A stretch of 64,000 nucleotides of DNA from JBBWZH01 sp035544115 (GTDB taxonomy: Bacteria > Actinomycetota > Actinomycetes > Mycobacteriales > CADCTP01): the NCBI GenBank assembly GCA_963714145.1, contig OY970235.1:4216001-4280000 (forward strand). The letters are read 5' to 3'. The translations under genes were made by a program, and so were the position numbers. The notes under the pieces were generated by a model, which saw nothing but the letters and a program-made list of their open reading frames with translations, was not told the origin of the DNA and did no database searches. This document shows positions 42,010-51,443 of the stretch, one piece after another; within the stretch, counting starts at the first letter, position 1; each line of letters opens with the position of its first letter.

Positions 42010-43284
42010 ATGGCGAGCGGATTGACACGGGCATTGCTCTCTGATCGCGGTTTCCGGCTGCTCTGGGGCGGCCAGTTCGTCAGCGACATCGGTACCGCCG
42101 CCACGGCGGTTGCCCTGCCGTTGCTGGCCGTCCTCACGCTCGGGGCGACCCCGCTGCAGGCCGGGCTGCTGGTCGGGTGCGAGGGCGCGCCGATGCTGCT
42201 GTCGCTGCCGCTGGCGGCCCGGATCGATGCCCGGCCGAAACAGCCGGTCATGATCGGCTGCGACCTCGGCCGGGCCGCCGTGCTGCTCTCGGTCCCGGCC
42301 GCCGCAGCGCTCGGGCTGCTGTCGATGACCCAGCTCTACCTGGCAGCCGTCCTGATCGGGGTGCTGAGCGCCGGGTTCGCGCTGGCCAGCCAGGCGTTCC
42401 TGCCCGACCTGGTGCCGGCCGAGGGGTTGCTGGCGGCGAACGCCCGGCTGGAGGCCGGCGGCTGGGTGGCGACCGTCGGCGGGCCGCCGGCCAGCGGGCT
42501 GCTCACCCAGGCCGTCGGGCCGGTGGCCGCGTTCGTCGTGGACGCCGCCTCCTACCTGGCGAGCGCGGCGACCGTGCGGGCGATCCGGGTCCGGGAGCTG
42601 GCCCGGCCGGCCGGCCGGGCGGCGCGCGCGCCGGTGCGGGCGGGATTCCGGTTCCTGGCCGGGCACCGCCCGCTGCGCCGGCTGATCGCGGCGAACGTGC
42701 TGGCCAACTGGGCGCTGCTGCTGTGCCTGCCGGTCGAGACGCTGTTCCTGCTGCGCGGCCTGCACGCCACGGCGGTCCAGTTCGGGCTGCTGATCGGGCT
42801 GCCCTGCCTGGCCGGGCTGGCCGGCGCGGCGCTGGTGTCGCGTTGGTCGCCGGCCCGGCTCGAGCCGGTGCTGCGGCGGGCCGGGTGGGGGCGGGGTGCC
42901 TTCCAGCTGGCGTTCGCCTTCGCCCGGCCCGGCGTCCTCGGGCTGGCGCTGGCCGGGGCCTGCTCGGCCGGCGTGATCTTCTTCGCCGCCATCTACAACA
43001 CCGCGCAGGTGACGTACCGGCAGCAGCTGTGCCCGCCGGCCATGCGGGCCAGGGTGCACGCGGTGTCCGCGACGCTGGTCGGGGCGGCCCGGATGCTCGC
43101 CCCGGTCGCCGGCGGCGCGCTGGCCACCTGGCTGGGGCTGCGGGCGGCCCTGGTGATCGGCGGGGTACTGCTGCTGGCCACCCCGCTGCTGTTCACCGAC
43201 CGGGCAGCCGCCCGGGGTGGCGACCGGCCGGACGTGGCGGTGGAGCCCGGCGGCGGTACGACGATCGGGCGGGGGATGTCATGA
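42010..43284 (+). CDS. MFS transporter, probable peptide exporter
   Basis: 424 residues from ATG 42010 (GTG 42007 possible). About 12 hydrophobic helices with the MFS pattern FRLLWGGQFVSDIGTAATAVALP at the start, as in the MFS_3/enterobactin-exporter type found in many actinobacterial metabolite clusters. It sits divergent from the maturase operon and overlaps the peptidase gene by 4 nt, so the product may be exported as it is released from the leader or confer self-resistance. Confidence 0.88.
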   Translation: MASGLTRALLSDRGFRLLWGGQFVSDIGTAATAVALPLLAVLTLGATPLQAGLLVGCEGAPMLLSLPLAARIDARPKQPVMIGCDLGRAAVLLSVPAAAALGLLSMTQLYLAAVLIGVLSAGFALASQAFLPDLVPAEGLLAANARLEAGGWVATVGGPPASGLLTQAVGPVAAFVVDAASYLASAATVRAIRVRELARPAGRAARAPVRAGFRFLAGHRPLRRLIAANVLANWALLLCLPVETLFLLRGLHATAVQFGLLIGLPCLAGLAGAALVSRWSPARLEPVLRRAGWGRGAFQLAFAFARPGVLGLALAGACSAGVIFFAAIYNTAQVTYRQQLCPPAMRARVHAVSATLVGAARMLAPVAGGALATWLGLRAALVIGGVLLLATPLLFTDRAAARGGDRPDVAVEPGGGTTIGRGMS

Positions 43285-45134
43285 CGGCGTATCTGGGCGA
43301 GCCGGCTGCCGGCACGGTGCAGCTCAGCGCGGGCGCGGTGCAGCCCGCCTCGATCGCTGACCTGGTGACCGCGCCGCTGCCGACGCTGCCGAGGGCGGCG
43401 GCCCGGTGGTCGGCCCGGTCGGTGTTGACCGCCGACCTGTGCGGCCGCCGGCAGGCGTACAGCTGGGAGCCCGGCGCGCGGCCCGAGCTGCGCCGGGTGA
43501 CCAACCACCCGACGCCGGTGCTGGCCGCGCAGCCGGACGCCTGCGGCAGCTGGATCTGGTGGTTCGCCAGCCCGGACGGCGGCGAGCCGGGCCGGTGGCG
43601 CCGGCAGCCGTTCGCCGGCGGTCCGGACGAGGATCCGGCGGCCGAGCTGCCCGGCGGCTGGCCGGCCGGCCTTGCCCTGCCCAGCTGCCGGACCGCGTTC
43701 GCCGGCTTCGTCCTGCCGGCCGGCGGCAGCGCCGTGCACCGGTGGGACGCCGGTCGGGGCAGCACCTGCATCTACACCAGCGGCGAGCCGGCCAGCGTGC
43801 TCGGTGCGAGCGCCGACGGCCGGTTCGTCGCGCTGGAGCACTCCGAAGGCGGCAGCCTGCGGGAGAGCGGGCTGAAGGTGGTCACCGCCACCGGCGAGCC
43901 GGTGCTGACCGCGCCGGCCGAGGCCGCCGAGATGCGGTTCGGCGGGTTCAGCCCGGTCCCCGGTGACGGCCGGCTGCTGCTGGGCACGGTCGTGGCCGGG
44001 CGGTGGCGGGTGGCGATCCGGGATCTGGCCGGCGGCGTCGAGGTACCGGACATCCCGCTGGCCGGCGACCTGGTGGCGAGCTGGTTCCCGACCGGACGGG
44101 CGCTGCTCGTCCTGCACTCGCTCGGCGGCACCCGCACGCTGCACCGGTGCTGCCTGGACACCGGCGCCTGCGAGCGACTGGGTCCCCGGTCCGGGACGGT
44201 CGCCGACGCGGAGGTGCGCGCCGACGGCACGGTGGTCTCGTTGTGGTCCAGCTCGCAGGAGCCGTGGCAGATCCGGGTGATCGAGCCGGGCCGGCCCGGC
44301 CCGCCGGCACCGCCGCGGCCGGCGGTGCCGGCGACCACCCGCGAGGTCGAGGTACCGGGGCCGGCCGGGCCGATCCACACGCTGGTCACCACCCCGACCG
44401 GCGGCGGTTCCGCCGACGGTGACTCCGGCGGCGGTCCGGCGGGACGGCGGCCGTGCCTGGTGATGCTGCATGGCGGCCCGCACATCCAGGACTACGACGC
44501 CTACTCGCCCCGGCTGGCCGGGTGGGCCCGGTTGGGCGTCACGGTCGTGCGGGTGAACTTCCGCGGTTCCTCCGGGTTCGGCATGTCGTGGCGGGACGCG
44601 ATCATCGGGCGGGTCGGCCTCACCGAGCTGGAGGACGTGGCGGCGGTGCGCCACTGGCTGGTGGCCGCTGGCGTCGCCGACCCGGCGCGGCTGGTGCTCT
44701 CCGGGGCGTCCTGGGGTGGCTACCTGACGTTGCTCGCGCTGGGCCGCTACCCGCGGGCGTGGTGCGCGGGGGTCGCGCACCAGCCCGTCGCCGACCTGGT
44801 GGCCTGCTATGAGCGGTCGATGGACGACGTCAAGTCCTACGAGCGCGGCCTGCACGGCGGTTCGCCGGCCGAGGTCCCGGAGCGCTACCGCCGGTCCTCG
44901 CCGATCACCTACGTGGCGCGTGTGCGGCGGCCACTGCTGATCACCGCGGCGCGGGACGACGCGGTCTGCCCGCCGGACCAGATCGCCGGCTACGTGTCGG
45001 CGCTGCGGAGCCGGCACGCCGCGGTCGACTACGTCGTGCACGCCGGCGGGCACGGCGACCCGGAGCCCCGACTGCGGGCCGAGCTGATGGCCCGAGAGAT
45101 CGACTTCGTCCGGCGCTGCCTGCCCGGACGCTGA
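43281..45134 (+). CDS. S9 prolyl-oligopeptidase-family serine peptidase
   Basis: 617 residues from ATG 43281 (ATGA overlap). A beta-propeller-like N-terminal half precedes the alpha/beta-hydrolase with LVMLHGGPHIQDYD, the nucleophile in SGASWGGYLT (about residue 475), Asp in ARDDAVCP (about 558) and His in HAGGHGDPE (about 588). There is no signal peptide, so it acts in the cytosol. S9 enzymes open small peptides, and in RiPP pathways such enzymes remove leaders or macrocyclise. The stop codon lies inside the first unit of a 15-bp repeat. Confidence 0.9.
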   Translation: MTAYLGEPAAGTVQLSAGAVQPASIADLVTAPLPTLPRAAARWSARSVLTADLCGRRQAYSWEPGARPELRRVTNHPTPVLAAQPDACGSWIWWFASPDGGEPGRWRRQPFAGGPDEDPAAELPGGWPAGLALPSCRTAFAGFVLPAGGSAVHRWDAGRGSTCIYTSGEPASVLGASADGRFVALEHSEGGSLRESGLKVVTATGEPVLTAPAEAAEMRFGGFSPVPGDGRLLLGTVVAGRWRVAIRDLAGGVEVPDIPLAGDLVASWFPTGRALLVLHSLGGTRTLHRCCLDTGACERLGPRSGTVADAEVRADGTVVSLWSSSQEPWQIRVIEPGRPGPPAPPRPAVPATTREVEVPGPAGPIHTLVTTPTGGGSADGDSGGGPAGRRPCLVMLHGGPHIQDYDAYSPRLAGWARLGVTVVRVNFRGSSGFGMSWRDAIIGRVGLTELEDVAAVRHWLVAAGVADPARLVLSGASWGGYLTLLALGRYPRAWCAGVAHQPVADLVACYERSMDDVKSYERGLHGGSPAEVPERYRRSSPITYVARVRRPLLITAARDDAVCPPDQIAGYVSALRSRHAAVDYVVHAGGHGDPEPRLRAELMAREIDFVRRCLPGR

Positions 45135-45185
45135 TCCCCAGGACGCTGCTGCCCGGGACGCTGCTGCCCCGGACACCGACCGAGA
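45126..45185. repeat. 15-bp tandem repeat at a gene junction
   Basis: Units GGACGCTGATCCCCA (45126-45140), GGACGCTGCTGCCCG and GGACGCTGCTGCCCC, with a fourth degenerate unit from 45171. The TGA at 45132-45134 in the first unit is the stop codon of the peptidase gene. Confidence 0.82.
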
Positions 45186-45217
45186 CACCGAGACGAGACA
45201 CCGACAGGGGAGGGACC

Positions 45218-46117
45218 GTGCGCTGCGACGTCACATCCGCGGAGATCGCGTCGTACCGGGACAACGGCTTCGTGGTCCTGGAGCGCTTCCTGGACGACGG
45301 CGAGGTGAGGCTGTGGCGGGACGCTGTCGAGGGCGCGGTCCGGGCCCGGGAGGCGGATCCCGGGTTGCTGCCGTCGATCAACCAGGAGCGGTGGCCGGAC
45401 GAGTACGGCTTCCGGCAGCACATGAACCTGTGGGAGACCGACCCGGGGATGCGCGAGCTGCTGTTCGCGCCGGAGATCGCCCGGGTCGCGGCGCACCTGT
45501 CCGGGGCGACCGAGCTGCGGGTCTGGTACGACCAGAGCTTCATCAAGAAGGGCTGGGGGTTCCCCACGCCGCTGCACCAGGACAACCCGTGGTGGTCGTT
45601 CTCCACGACCGACGCGATCACGATGTGGCTGGCGCTGGACGACGTGGACGAGCGCAACGGCGCACTGGTCTACCTGCCCGGCAGCCACCGCGAGCTGAGC
45701 TGGCAGCAGTGTGCCGGGGAAGGGCTGGGGGACGTCATCGAGCTGGCGCCGAGCTGGGCCGGCATCACCCCGGTGTGCTGCCCGGTCCCGGCCGGCTCGG
45801 TGATCTGGCACAACGGGCTGACCGTGCACGGCTCCGGGGCCAACATGTCGCACGCCGAGCGGCGCGCGCTGAACTTCGCGCTGATGCCGAGCCCGGCCAG
45901 GTTCAACGGCGTCCGCAACATCCTGCCGGACGAGGTGTTCCACCGGTACCGGGTCGGCGACCTGCTGGCCGACGACGCCCTCAACCCCAGGATCTTCCCG
46001 CCGCGGGACGCCGTGATCGGACCGGGCGGCAGCGGCAACGCCCCGGACGAGATCAACGACTCGCGGCCACGAGTAGCGGCGGTACCAGTGCCTCGCCCGG
46101 AAACGTTGAGGTCGTAG
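45218..46117 (+). CDS. Phytanoyl-CoA dioxygenase-family Fe(II)/2-oxoglutarate oxygenase
   Basis: 299 residues from GTG 45218 with GGGGAGGG 5 nt upstream. The PhyH pattern is visible: YRDNGFVVLERFLDDGEV, TPLHQDNPWWSF giving the HxD iron ligands near residue 120, LDDVDERNGALVYLPGSHRE and the distal His in NGLTVHGSGAN with RRALNF after it (2-oxoglutarate Arg). It would hydroxylate or otherwise oxidise a small molecule or peptide side chain. It is the last rightward gene before the SARP regulator and probably belongs to the cluster. Confidence 0.9.
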   Translation: MRCDVTSAEIASYRDNGFVVLERFLDDGEVRLWRDAVEGAVRAREADPGLLPSINQERWPDEYGFRQHMNLWETDPGMRELLFAPEIARVAAHLSGATELRVWYDQSFIKKGWGFPTPLHQDNPWWSFSTTDAITMWLALDDVDERNGALVYLPGSHRELSWQQCAGEGLGDVIELAPSWAGITPVCCPVPAGSVIWHNGLTVHGSGANMSHAERRALNFALMPSPARFNGVRNILPDEVFHRYRVGDLLADDALNPRIFPPRDAVIGPGGSGNAPDEINDSRPRVAAVPVPRPETLRS

Positions 46118-46242
46118 CCGTGCCGGTCGCCGGGCGTGCGACGGCCCGGATCACGTAGCCAACGTTCGGGGGCCCCGCCACGACACAGCGGCCCGGCTGG
46201 TGCCGGCTATCCACGGGCCGGCTGATCCGTAAGCCGCCCGGC

Positions 46243-49200
46243 CTACCCCCATTTGGGTGTGGCCGAAGGCAGCCGAGCTGCTGACAGGTGAGCGCGGATC
46301 GCGGCGGTGCTGACCCGCGGCTCCTCGGTCTGGTTGACACCGAGCGCGGTGAGGATCGCCAGGGCCTGGTTCCAGTGTTGCCGGGCCTGATCGTGGTGGT
46401 CGAGGGCGTGCTCGGCGTGGGCCAGGCCGTCGTGCGCCCGGGCCTGGTCGGCGGCCTGCGCCAGTTCCTCGGCGATCCGCAGTGCCTGCTCGTGCCGGGC
46501 CAGGGCGCTGCCCTGCTCACCGGCGGCGTGGTGCAGCCGGCCGAGGCCGTGCAGCGCCTCGAACTCGAAGTTGCGGTCGCCGATCTGCCGCGCCAGTTCC
46601 AGGCACTGCTCGAAGTAGGCGGTGGCCGGTCCGCCCCGGCCCTGTGCCTGGATGGTCCAGCCGAGGCCGTTCAGCGCCGTCAGCTCCCCCTCGCGGTCGC
46701 CGATCTCGCGGGCGACGCCCAGCAGCTGCCCGAACAGGTCGGCGGCCTCGTCCCGGCCCTGCATCCGGTGGATCCAGGCGAGCCCGGTCAGGACCGACAG
46801 CTCGCCCTGCCGGTCGCCGATCTCGCGGACCAGCCGCAGGCTCTGCCGGTACTGGTCGGTGGCCTGCTCGTACCGGCCCTGCAGGCGACTCACGCTGCCC
46901 AGGCCGTTCAGCGCGGTGAGTTCGCCGGTGCGGTAGCCGGTGGCCCGGGCGATCTGCAGGGCTCGCCGGTAGCTGGCGGTGGCCTGGCCGTAGCTGCCCT
47001 GCATGCGGTGGATCGTGCCCAGGCCCAGCAGCGCGTCGAGCTCGCCGATGCCGTTGCCGGTGGTGCGGGCGATCCGCAGCGCCTGCCGGTAGCTGTCGGT
47101 GGCCGGCTCGTAGCGGCCCTGCAGCATGCTGACGTGGCCGAGGCCGACCAGCGCGGTCAGCTCGCCGGACCGGTGACCGGTCGACCGGGCGATCCGCAGC
47201 GCCTGCTCGAAGCGGTCGGCGGCCGGCTCGTACCGGCCGCGCAGCCGGTGGATGTCGCCGATGCCGTTCAGACCGGTCAGCTCACCGATCCGGTTGCCGG
47301 TGGCCCCGGCGGCGGCGATCGCGTGCCGGTGCAGGGTGATGGCGTACTCGTGGTCGGCCCGGGTACGCAGGTGGCGGTGCAGGGTGGCGGACAGGTGCAC
47401 GGTGTGGTCGGGCCAGCCGTGGGTGGCGGCGTGGGTGGCGGCGGCGAGCAGGTTGTGCAGCTCCGCGTCCAGCCAGGCCCCGGCCTCGGCGGGGTTGCGC
47501 AGGGCGGGCGTCGGGAGGTCGGGTCGGGGCCACCGCGGTCGCTGGTCGGCGTCGTACCGGTACGCCAGGTCCATGGCGAGCGATGCGGTGTGGGCGTAGT
47601 GGTCGAACAGCCGGGTCAGCGCGGCCCGCCGGTCCGGCTCGGGTTCCGCCCCGGCGACGCCGGCGATGCCGGCGTGCGCCCGGGTCAGGTCGTGGAACCG
47701 GTAGCGGCCCGGGCTGGGCTCGGCGAGCAGGTGGATGTCGAGCAGCTCGTCGAGCAGCCGGGTCGCCCCCGGCACGGTGGTCTCGGCCAGGGCCGCGGCC
47801 GCGTAGGTGTCGATGTCCGTCCCGGGGTGCGAGCCGAGCAACTGGTACAGCCGCCGCTGGTCGGCGGCGAGGTCCCGGTAGGACATGTCGAGGGCGGCGG
47901 TGACGCTGCGTCGCCCGGCGTCCAGTTCGGCGAGGCGGTGCCGGTGGTCGCGCAGCCGACCGACCAGATGCGCCACCGTCCAGGCGGGCCGGGACCGCAG
48001 CCGCGCCGCGGCGATACGGATCGCCAACGGCAGCCGCCCGCACTGCTGTACGACCTCGGCCACCACACTGGACGCCTCGGTGCCGATCCGGTCCGCGCCG
48101 ACGGCGTGGATGAACAGGGCCACCGCGTCCGCCAGCGCCAGGACGTCCAGCGAGACGAGGTCGGTCGTGTCCAGGCCGGTCAGCCGCCGCCGGCTGGTGA
48201 CCAGGACCAGGCAGCCCGGCACGCCGGGCAGCAGCGGCCGGACCTGGGCCTCGGTGCCGGCGTTGTCCAGCACGATCAGCGTGCGGGTGTCGGCGAGCTT
48301 GCCGCGGTAGAGGGCCGCGCGGTCGTCGACGTGCGCGGGGATCTGGGCACCCGGCACCCCCAGCGCGCGCAGCAGCCGATCGAGGGCATCGGCCGGCTCG
48401 ACCGGCGGCACCCCACGGGTGAACCCGTGCAGGTCCAGGAACAGCTGCCCGTCGGGGAACCGCTCGGCCAGGCGGTGCGCGGCGTGCACGGCGAGCGTCG
48501 TCTTGCCGATCCCGGCCATCCCGTCGATCGCGCCGATCACCACGGTGCGCGCCAACCGGTCGCCGTGCCGCAGCGCGAGCAGCTGGTCGAGTTCGGCGGC
48601 CCGGCCGGTGAACGAGGGCAGATCCGCCGGAAGCTGCCGCAGCGGCCGAGTCCCAGCCGGCCCGACCCCAGCCGGCCCGACCCCAGCCGGCCCGACCCCA
48701 GCCGGCCCGACCCCAGCCGGCCCGACCCCAGCCGGCCCGACCCCAGCCGGCCCGACCCCAGCCGGCCCGACCCCAGCCGGCCCGACCCCAGCCGGCCCGA
48801 CCCCAGCCGGCCCGACCCCAGCCGGCCCGACCCCAGCCGGCCCGACCCCAGCCGGCCCGACCCCAGCCGGCCCGACCCCAGCCGGCCCGACCCCAGCCGG
48901 TTCGGTCCCGGCCAGCCCAGTCCCAGCCAGCCCAGTCCCAGCCAGCCCAGTCCCAGCCAGCCCAGTCCCAGCCAGCCCAGCCCCAGCGGCGGCGACCGCC
49001 GGGGGGTCGAGCTCCGGGGCGGCGGTGAGGATCCGCTGGTGCAGCTGACGCAGCTCGGGGCCGGGATCGGCGCCGAGGTCGTCGGCGAGCTGCCGCCGCA
49101 GCCGGTCGTACTGGGCGAGGGCGTCCGCCTGCCGGCCGGCCCGGTACAGCGCGACCATCAGCTGGGCCCGCAACCGCTCCCGCAGCGGGAACAGGGCGAC

Positions 49201-49794
49201 CAGACCGGTCAGCTCACCAACCAGCTCGCGGTGCCGGCCGAGGGCCAGGTCGAGCTCGATCCGGCGTTCGACCGTCTCGGCCCACTCCTCGTCGAGCCGG
49301 CCGGCCTCGTCCCGCCGCAGCGCATCCGAAGCCACCTCCGGCAGAACCGGGTGCTGCCACAGCGACAACGCCTCGGCCAGGTACCCCGACTCGGCGACCG
49401 GGTCGCCCTGCGCGCGCTTCGCCAGCGCCAGCAGTTCGCGGACCCGCAGCAGGTCCAGCGTCCGCGCCGAAGCCTCGATCCGGTACCCGCGGGCGTGGGT
49501 GGCCACCACCGACGCGTCCTCGCCGCCGCCCAACGCCTGGCGTAGCCGGGCCACGCACACCTGGATGGCCCGGCGCGGATCGGCGGGCAGGTCCGGCCCC
49601 CACAGCCAGTCGACCAACTGAGCGGCCGGCACTACCTGGTTCGCTCGCAGCAACAGTGCCGCAAGCAGGACGGACACCTTGCCCTTCGGCACTGCGACCG
49701 GTATCTCACCATCGAAGACCTGCAACGGGCCCAGGACGCGAAACCGCAACCCGTCACCCGCCGGCGCCGGAACGCTCCCGTTCGAGATGATCAC
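46243..49794 (-). CDS. SARP/AfsR-type BTAD/NB-ARC/TPR regulator
   Basis: About 1183 residues from GTG 49794; the frame is open to ATG 49968. An OmpR-type DNA-binding domain (FRVLGPLQVFDGEIPVAVP, residues about 10-100) is followed by the BTAD (LRERLRAQLMVALYRAGRQADALAQYDRLR). A remarkable linker of about 110 residues (271-381), mostly (PAGVG)n, separates it from the NB-ARC with GMAGIGKTTLAVHAAH (about residue 428), LIVLDNAGTEAQVRPLLPG and CGRLPLAIRIAAARL. TPR repeats (GELTALNGLG-type, about 40 residues each) fill residues 820-1160. Such large SARPs activate secondary-metabolite clusters, so the neighbouring RiPP cluster is the obvious target. Confidence 0.93.
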   Translation of the reverse strand: MIISNGSVPAPAGDGLRFRVLGPLQVFDGEIPVAVPKGKVSVLLAALLLRANQVVPAAQLVDWLWGPDLPADPRRAIQVCVARLRQALGGGEDASVVATHARGYRIEASARTLDLLRVRELLALAKRAQGDPVAESGYLAEALSLWQHPVLPEVASDALRRDEAGRLDEEWAETVERRIELDLALGRHRELVGELTGLVALFPLRERLRAQLMVALYRAGRQADALAQYDRLRRQLADDLGADPGPELRQLHQRILTAAPELDPPAVAAAGAGLAGTGLAGTGLAGTGLAGTGLAGTEPAGVGPAGVGPAGVGPAGVGPAGVGPAGVGPAGVGPAGVGPAGVGPAGVGPAGVGPAGVGPAGVGPAGVGPAGVGPAGVGPAGTRPLRQLPADLPSFTGRAAELDQLLALRHGDRLARTVVIGAIDGMAGIGKTTLAVHAAHRLAERFPDGQLFLDLHGFTRGVPPVEPADALDRLLRALGVPGAQIPAHVDDRAALYRGKLADTRTLIVLDNAGTEAQVRPLLPGVPGCLVLVTSRRRLTGLDTTDLVSLDVLALADAVALFIHAVGADRIGTEASSVVAEVVQQCGRLPLAIRIAAARLRSRPAWTVAHLVGRLRDHRHRLAELDAGRRSVTAALDMSYRDLAADQRRLYQLLGSHPGTDIDTYAAAALAETTVPGATRLLDELLDIHLLAEPSPGRYRFHDLTRAHAGIAGVAGAEPEPDRRAALTRLFDHYAHTASLAMDLAYRYDADQRPRWPRPDLPTPALRNPAEAGAWLDAELHNLLAAATHAATHGWPDHTVHLSATLHRHLRTRADHEYAITLHRHAIAAAGATGNRIGELTGLNGIGDIHRLRGRYEPAADRFEQALRIARSTGHRSGELTALVGLGHVSMLQGRYEPATDSYRQALRIARTTGNGIGELDALLGLGTIHRMQGSYGQATASYRRALQIARATGYRTGELTALNGLGSVSRLQGRYEQATDQYRQSLRLVREIGDRQGELSVLTGLAWIHRMQGRDEAADLFGQLLGVAREIGDREGELTALNGLGWTIQAQGRGGPATAYFEQCLELARQIGDRNFEFEALHGLGRLHHAAGEQGSALARHEQALRIAEELAQAADQARAHDGLAHAEHALDHHDQARQHWNQALAILTALGVNQTEEPRVSTAAIRAHLSAARLPSATPKWG
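48652..48981. repeat. 15-bp coding minisatellite (22 units) in the SARP gene
   Basis: Sixteen perfect copies of CCCAGCCGGCCCGAC (48652-48891), a transition unit with TTCGGT, and five units of the related CCCAGCCAGCCCAGT type to 48981. The first type encodes PAGVG repeats, the second LAGTG repeats, on the minus strand. Near-identity of the copies indicates recent expansion. Confidence 0.96.
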
Positions 49795-50121
49795 CTCGGC
49801 TGCTCGCAGCGATAGCGGGCACCGTACCCGCCCATCCGCGTCCGGTCTGCCCGATATCGGGGCACCCGCCCACACCTGACCCTGATCTGAGCACCCGGCC
49901 GCGCCTCCTGATACCCGCAACCCGGCTGCCCGCCCTGCCATCGGGATCGGCATATCAGGCGCAACCATCGGTTGCGTCAGACCGGTCGGTCAGGACCCGC
50001 GGCATCGTGGCGCGGACGCCCGGTCAGTCCGGCGATGCCCGCAACCGTCGCGTCGCCCGGCGCCGGCCACCCGCCCGCGCCGTCATTCGGCGCGAAACTA
50101 GGACGCAGCCGCCCTGACGAC
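49795..50121. other. 327-bp region upstream of the SARP gene
   Basis: No separate gene is supported; the SARP frame extends leftward-strand-open to 49968. A perfect dyad CGCAACC-ATC-GGTTGCG lies at 49960-49976 and is a plausible operator for the SARP promoter or a hairpin in its leader. Confidence 0.5.
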
Positions 50122-51282
50122 TCAGCCGGCGACCAGCAGCGGCACCAGCAGCTCATCGGGGGTGAGGGAGCCGTGGTGGCCGAGCAGCGTGGTCAGGGTC
50201 GGTTCGGTCGTCGAGCGGGTGATCGCGATATCGCCGCGGGCCGCCACGATCAGGTCGCCGATGCGGTCGCGTACGTGGTCGGCGACCGCCGGGCCGTACC
50301 AGCCGGCGGCTATCGCCTCGTCCCGGTCCGCGATCCAGGCGCGGTCGCCGAGCAGCCCGGTCCAGGTCTCGCGTACCGCCGCGGTGGCGCCGGGCTCGGT
50401 GTAGAGGTAGCGGGCCCGCGGTTCGCCGCCGATCAGTCGCAGCCCGTCGAGCAGCGCGGGCGTGCTGTCCAGGTCGAGGCGGTGTTCGGGGGGCACGTGC
50501 ACCATGCCGTGGTCGGCGGTGACCACCAGTGCGGCGCCGGCCGGCAGCCCGGCGGCGATCGCGGCAGCCAGCCGGTCCACATGCGACAGTTGCAGCCGCC
50601 AGGGCAGCGAGCCCGGACCGTAGACGTGGCCGAGCAGGTCGAGGTCGCCGTGGTAGGCGTAGCTGAGCGCCGGCCCGCCGCCGGTGAGCCCGGCCAGCGC
50701 GGCGGCGGCGAGATCGCCCAACGCGTGCACCGCTGCGATGCCGGCGCCACGCAGCGCCGCGCGGGTCAGCCCGGAGCCGCGGAACACCGCGGGCACGGCC
50801 AGCTGGACCCGGGCGCCGGCCGCCGCCGCGCGCTGCAGGGCGGTCGGCAGCGGCTGCACCTGCTCGGGCGGGAACCGGTCGCGGGCGTCGACCCGGTGCC
50901 CGTCCTCGCGCACGGTCCAGCTCAGCGGTTGCAGCAACCGCCCGTCGACGGTGAAGGAGTAGCCGACGATGCCGTGCGCCCCGGCCGGCACGCCGGTGCC
51001 CAGCGACGTGATGCTGGTCGCGGTGGTGCTCGGGAAGCCGGCCGTGACCGGCCGGGCGCCAGCGGCCAGACCAGCCAGGAACGGGGCGTCGGCGGCGTAC
51101 TCGCCCAGCAGCCGCCAGCCGAGCCCGTCCACCAGCAGCAGGCATACCGTGCGCGTGCCGCCCGGCAACAGCCGGCCGAGCGGTGCCGAGCCGAATCCGG
51201 CGACACCCAGGTCGGCCAGCAGCGCGGGCACCACGTCAGCCAGCGAACCGGTGACCAGACCAGGCAACGCCGCGCTCACCAC
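50122..51282 (-). CDS. Nucleotide pyrophosphatase/phosphodiesterase-type hydrolase
   Basis: 386 residues of the alkaline phosphatase superfamily, from GTG 51282. TVCLLLVDGLGW carries the first metal Asp, PSTTATSITSLGTG the nucleophile Thr with the NPP-like pattern, HGIVGYSF follows, YHGDLDLLGHVYGP gives Asp/His ligands and VVTADHGMVHVP the DHG motif. The family cleaves phosphodiester or pyrophosphate bonds. No signal peptide is present, so it is cytosolic as in many actinobacterial paralogues. Convergent neighbours are absent; it is monocistronic. Confidence 0.9.
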   Translation of the reverse strand: MVSAALPGLVTGSLADVVPALLADLGVAGFGSAPLGRLLPGGTRTVCLLLVDGLGWRLLGEYAADAPFLAGLAAGARPVTAGFPSTTATSITSLGTGVPAGAHGIVGYSFTVDGRLLQPLSWTVREDGHRVDARDRFPPEQVQPLPTALQRAAAAGARVQLAVPAVFRGSGLTRAALRGAGIAAVHALGDLAAAALAGLTGGGPALSYAYHGDLDLLGHVYGPGSLPWRLQLSHVDRLAAAIAAGLPAGAALVVTADHGMVHVPPEHRLDLDSTPALLDGLRLIGGEPRARYLYTEPGATAAVRETWTGLLGDRAWIADRDEAIAAGWYGPAVADHVRDRIGDLIVAARGDIAITRSTTEPTLTTLLGHHGSLTPDELLVPLLVAG

Positions 51283-51443
51283 CGCAGCTTATTCACGTCA
51301 TGCGGCCGCGGCCGTCACCGGTGCCGACCGCGATGTGCCGGCCGCGTTGGCCGCGCCGGGCGCGCACCGGATCCGCGCCCGGTGCCCCGACGGGCAGCTC
51401 TCCATGAGCCTGCGGGTGGGTGTGGCGACGTAGGGTGCCCGGG

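Noticed and set aside
48652..48981. CRISPR array
   Set aside because: Units are contiguous 15-mers with no spacers, encode protein in frame and have no cas genes nearby. The array at 60613-60810 was rejected for the same reason.
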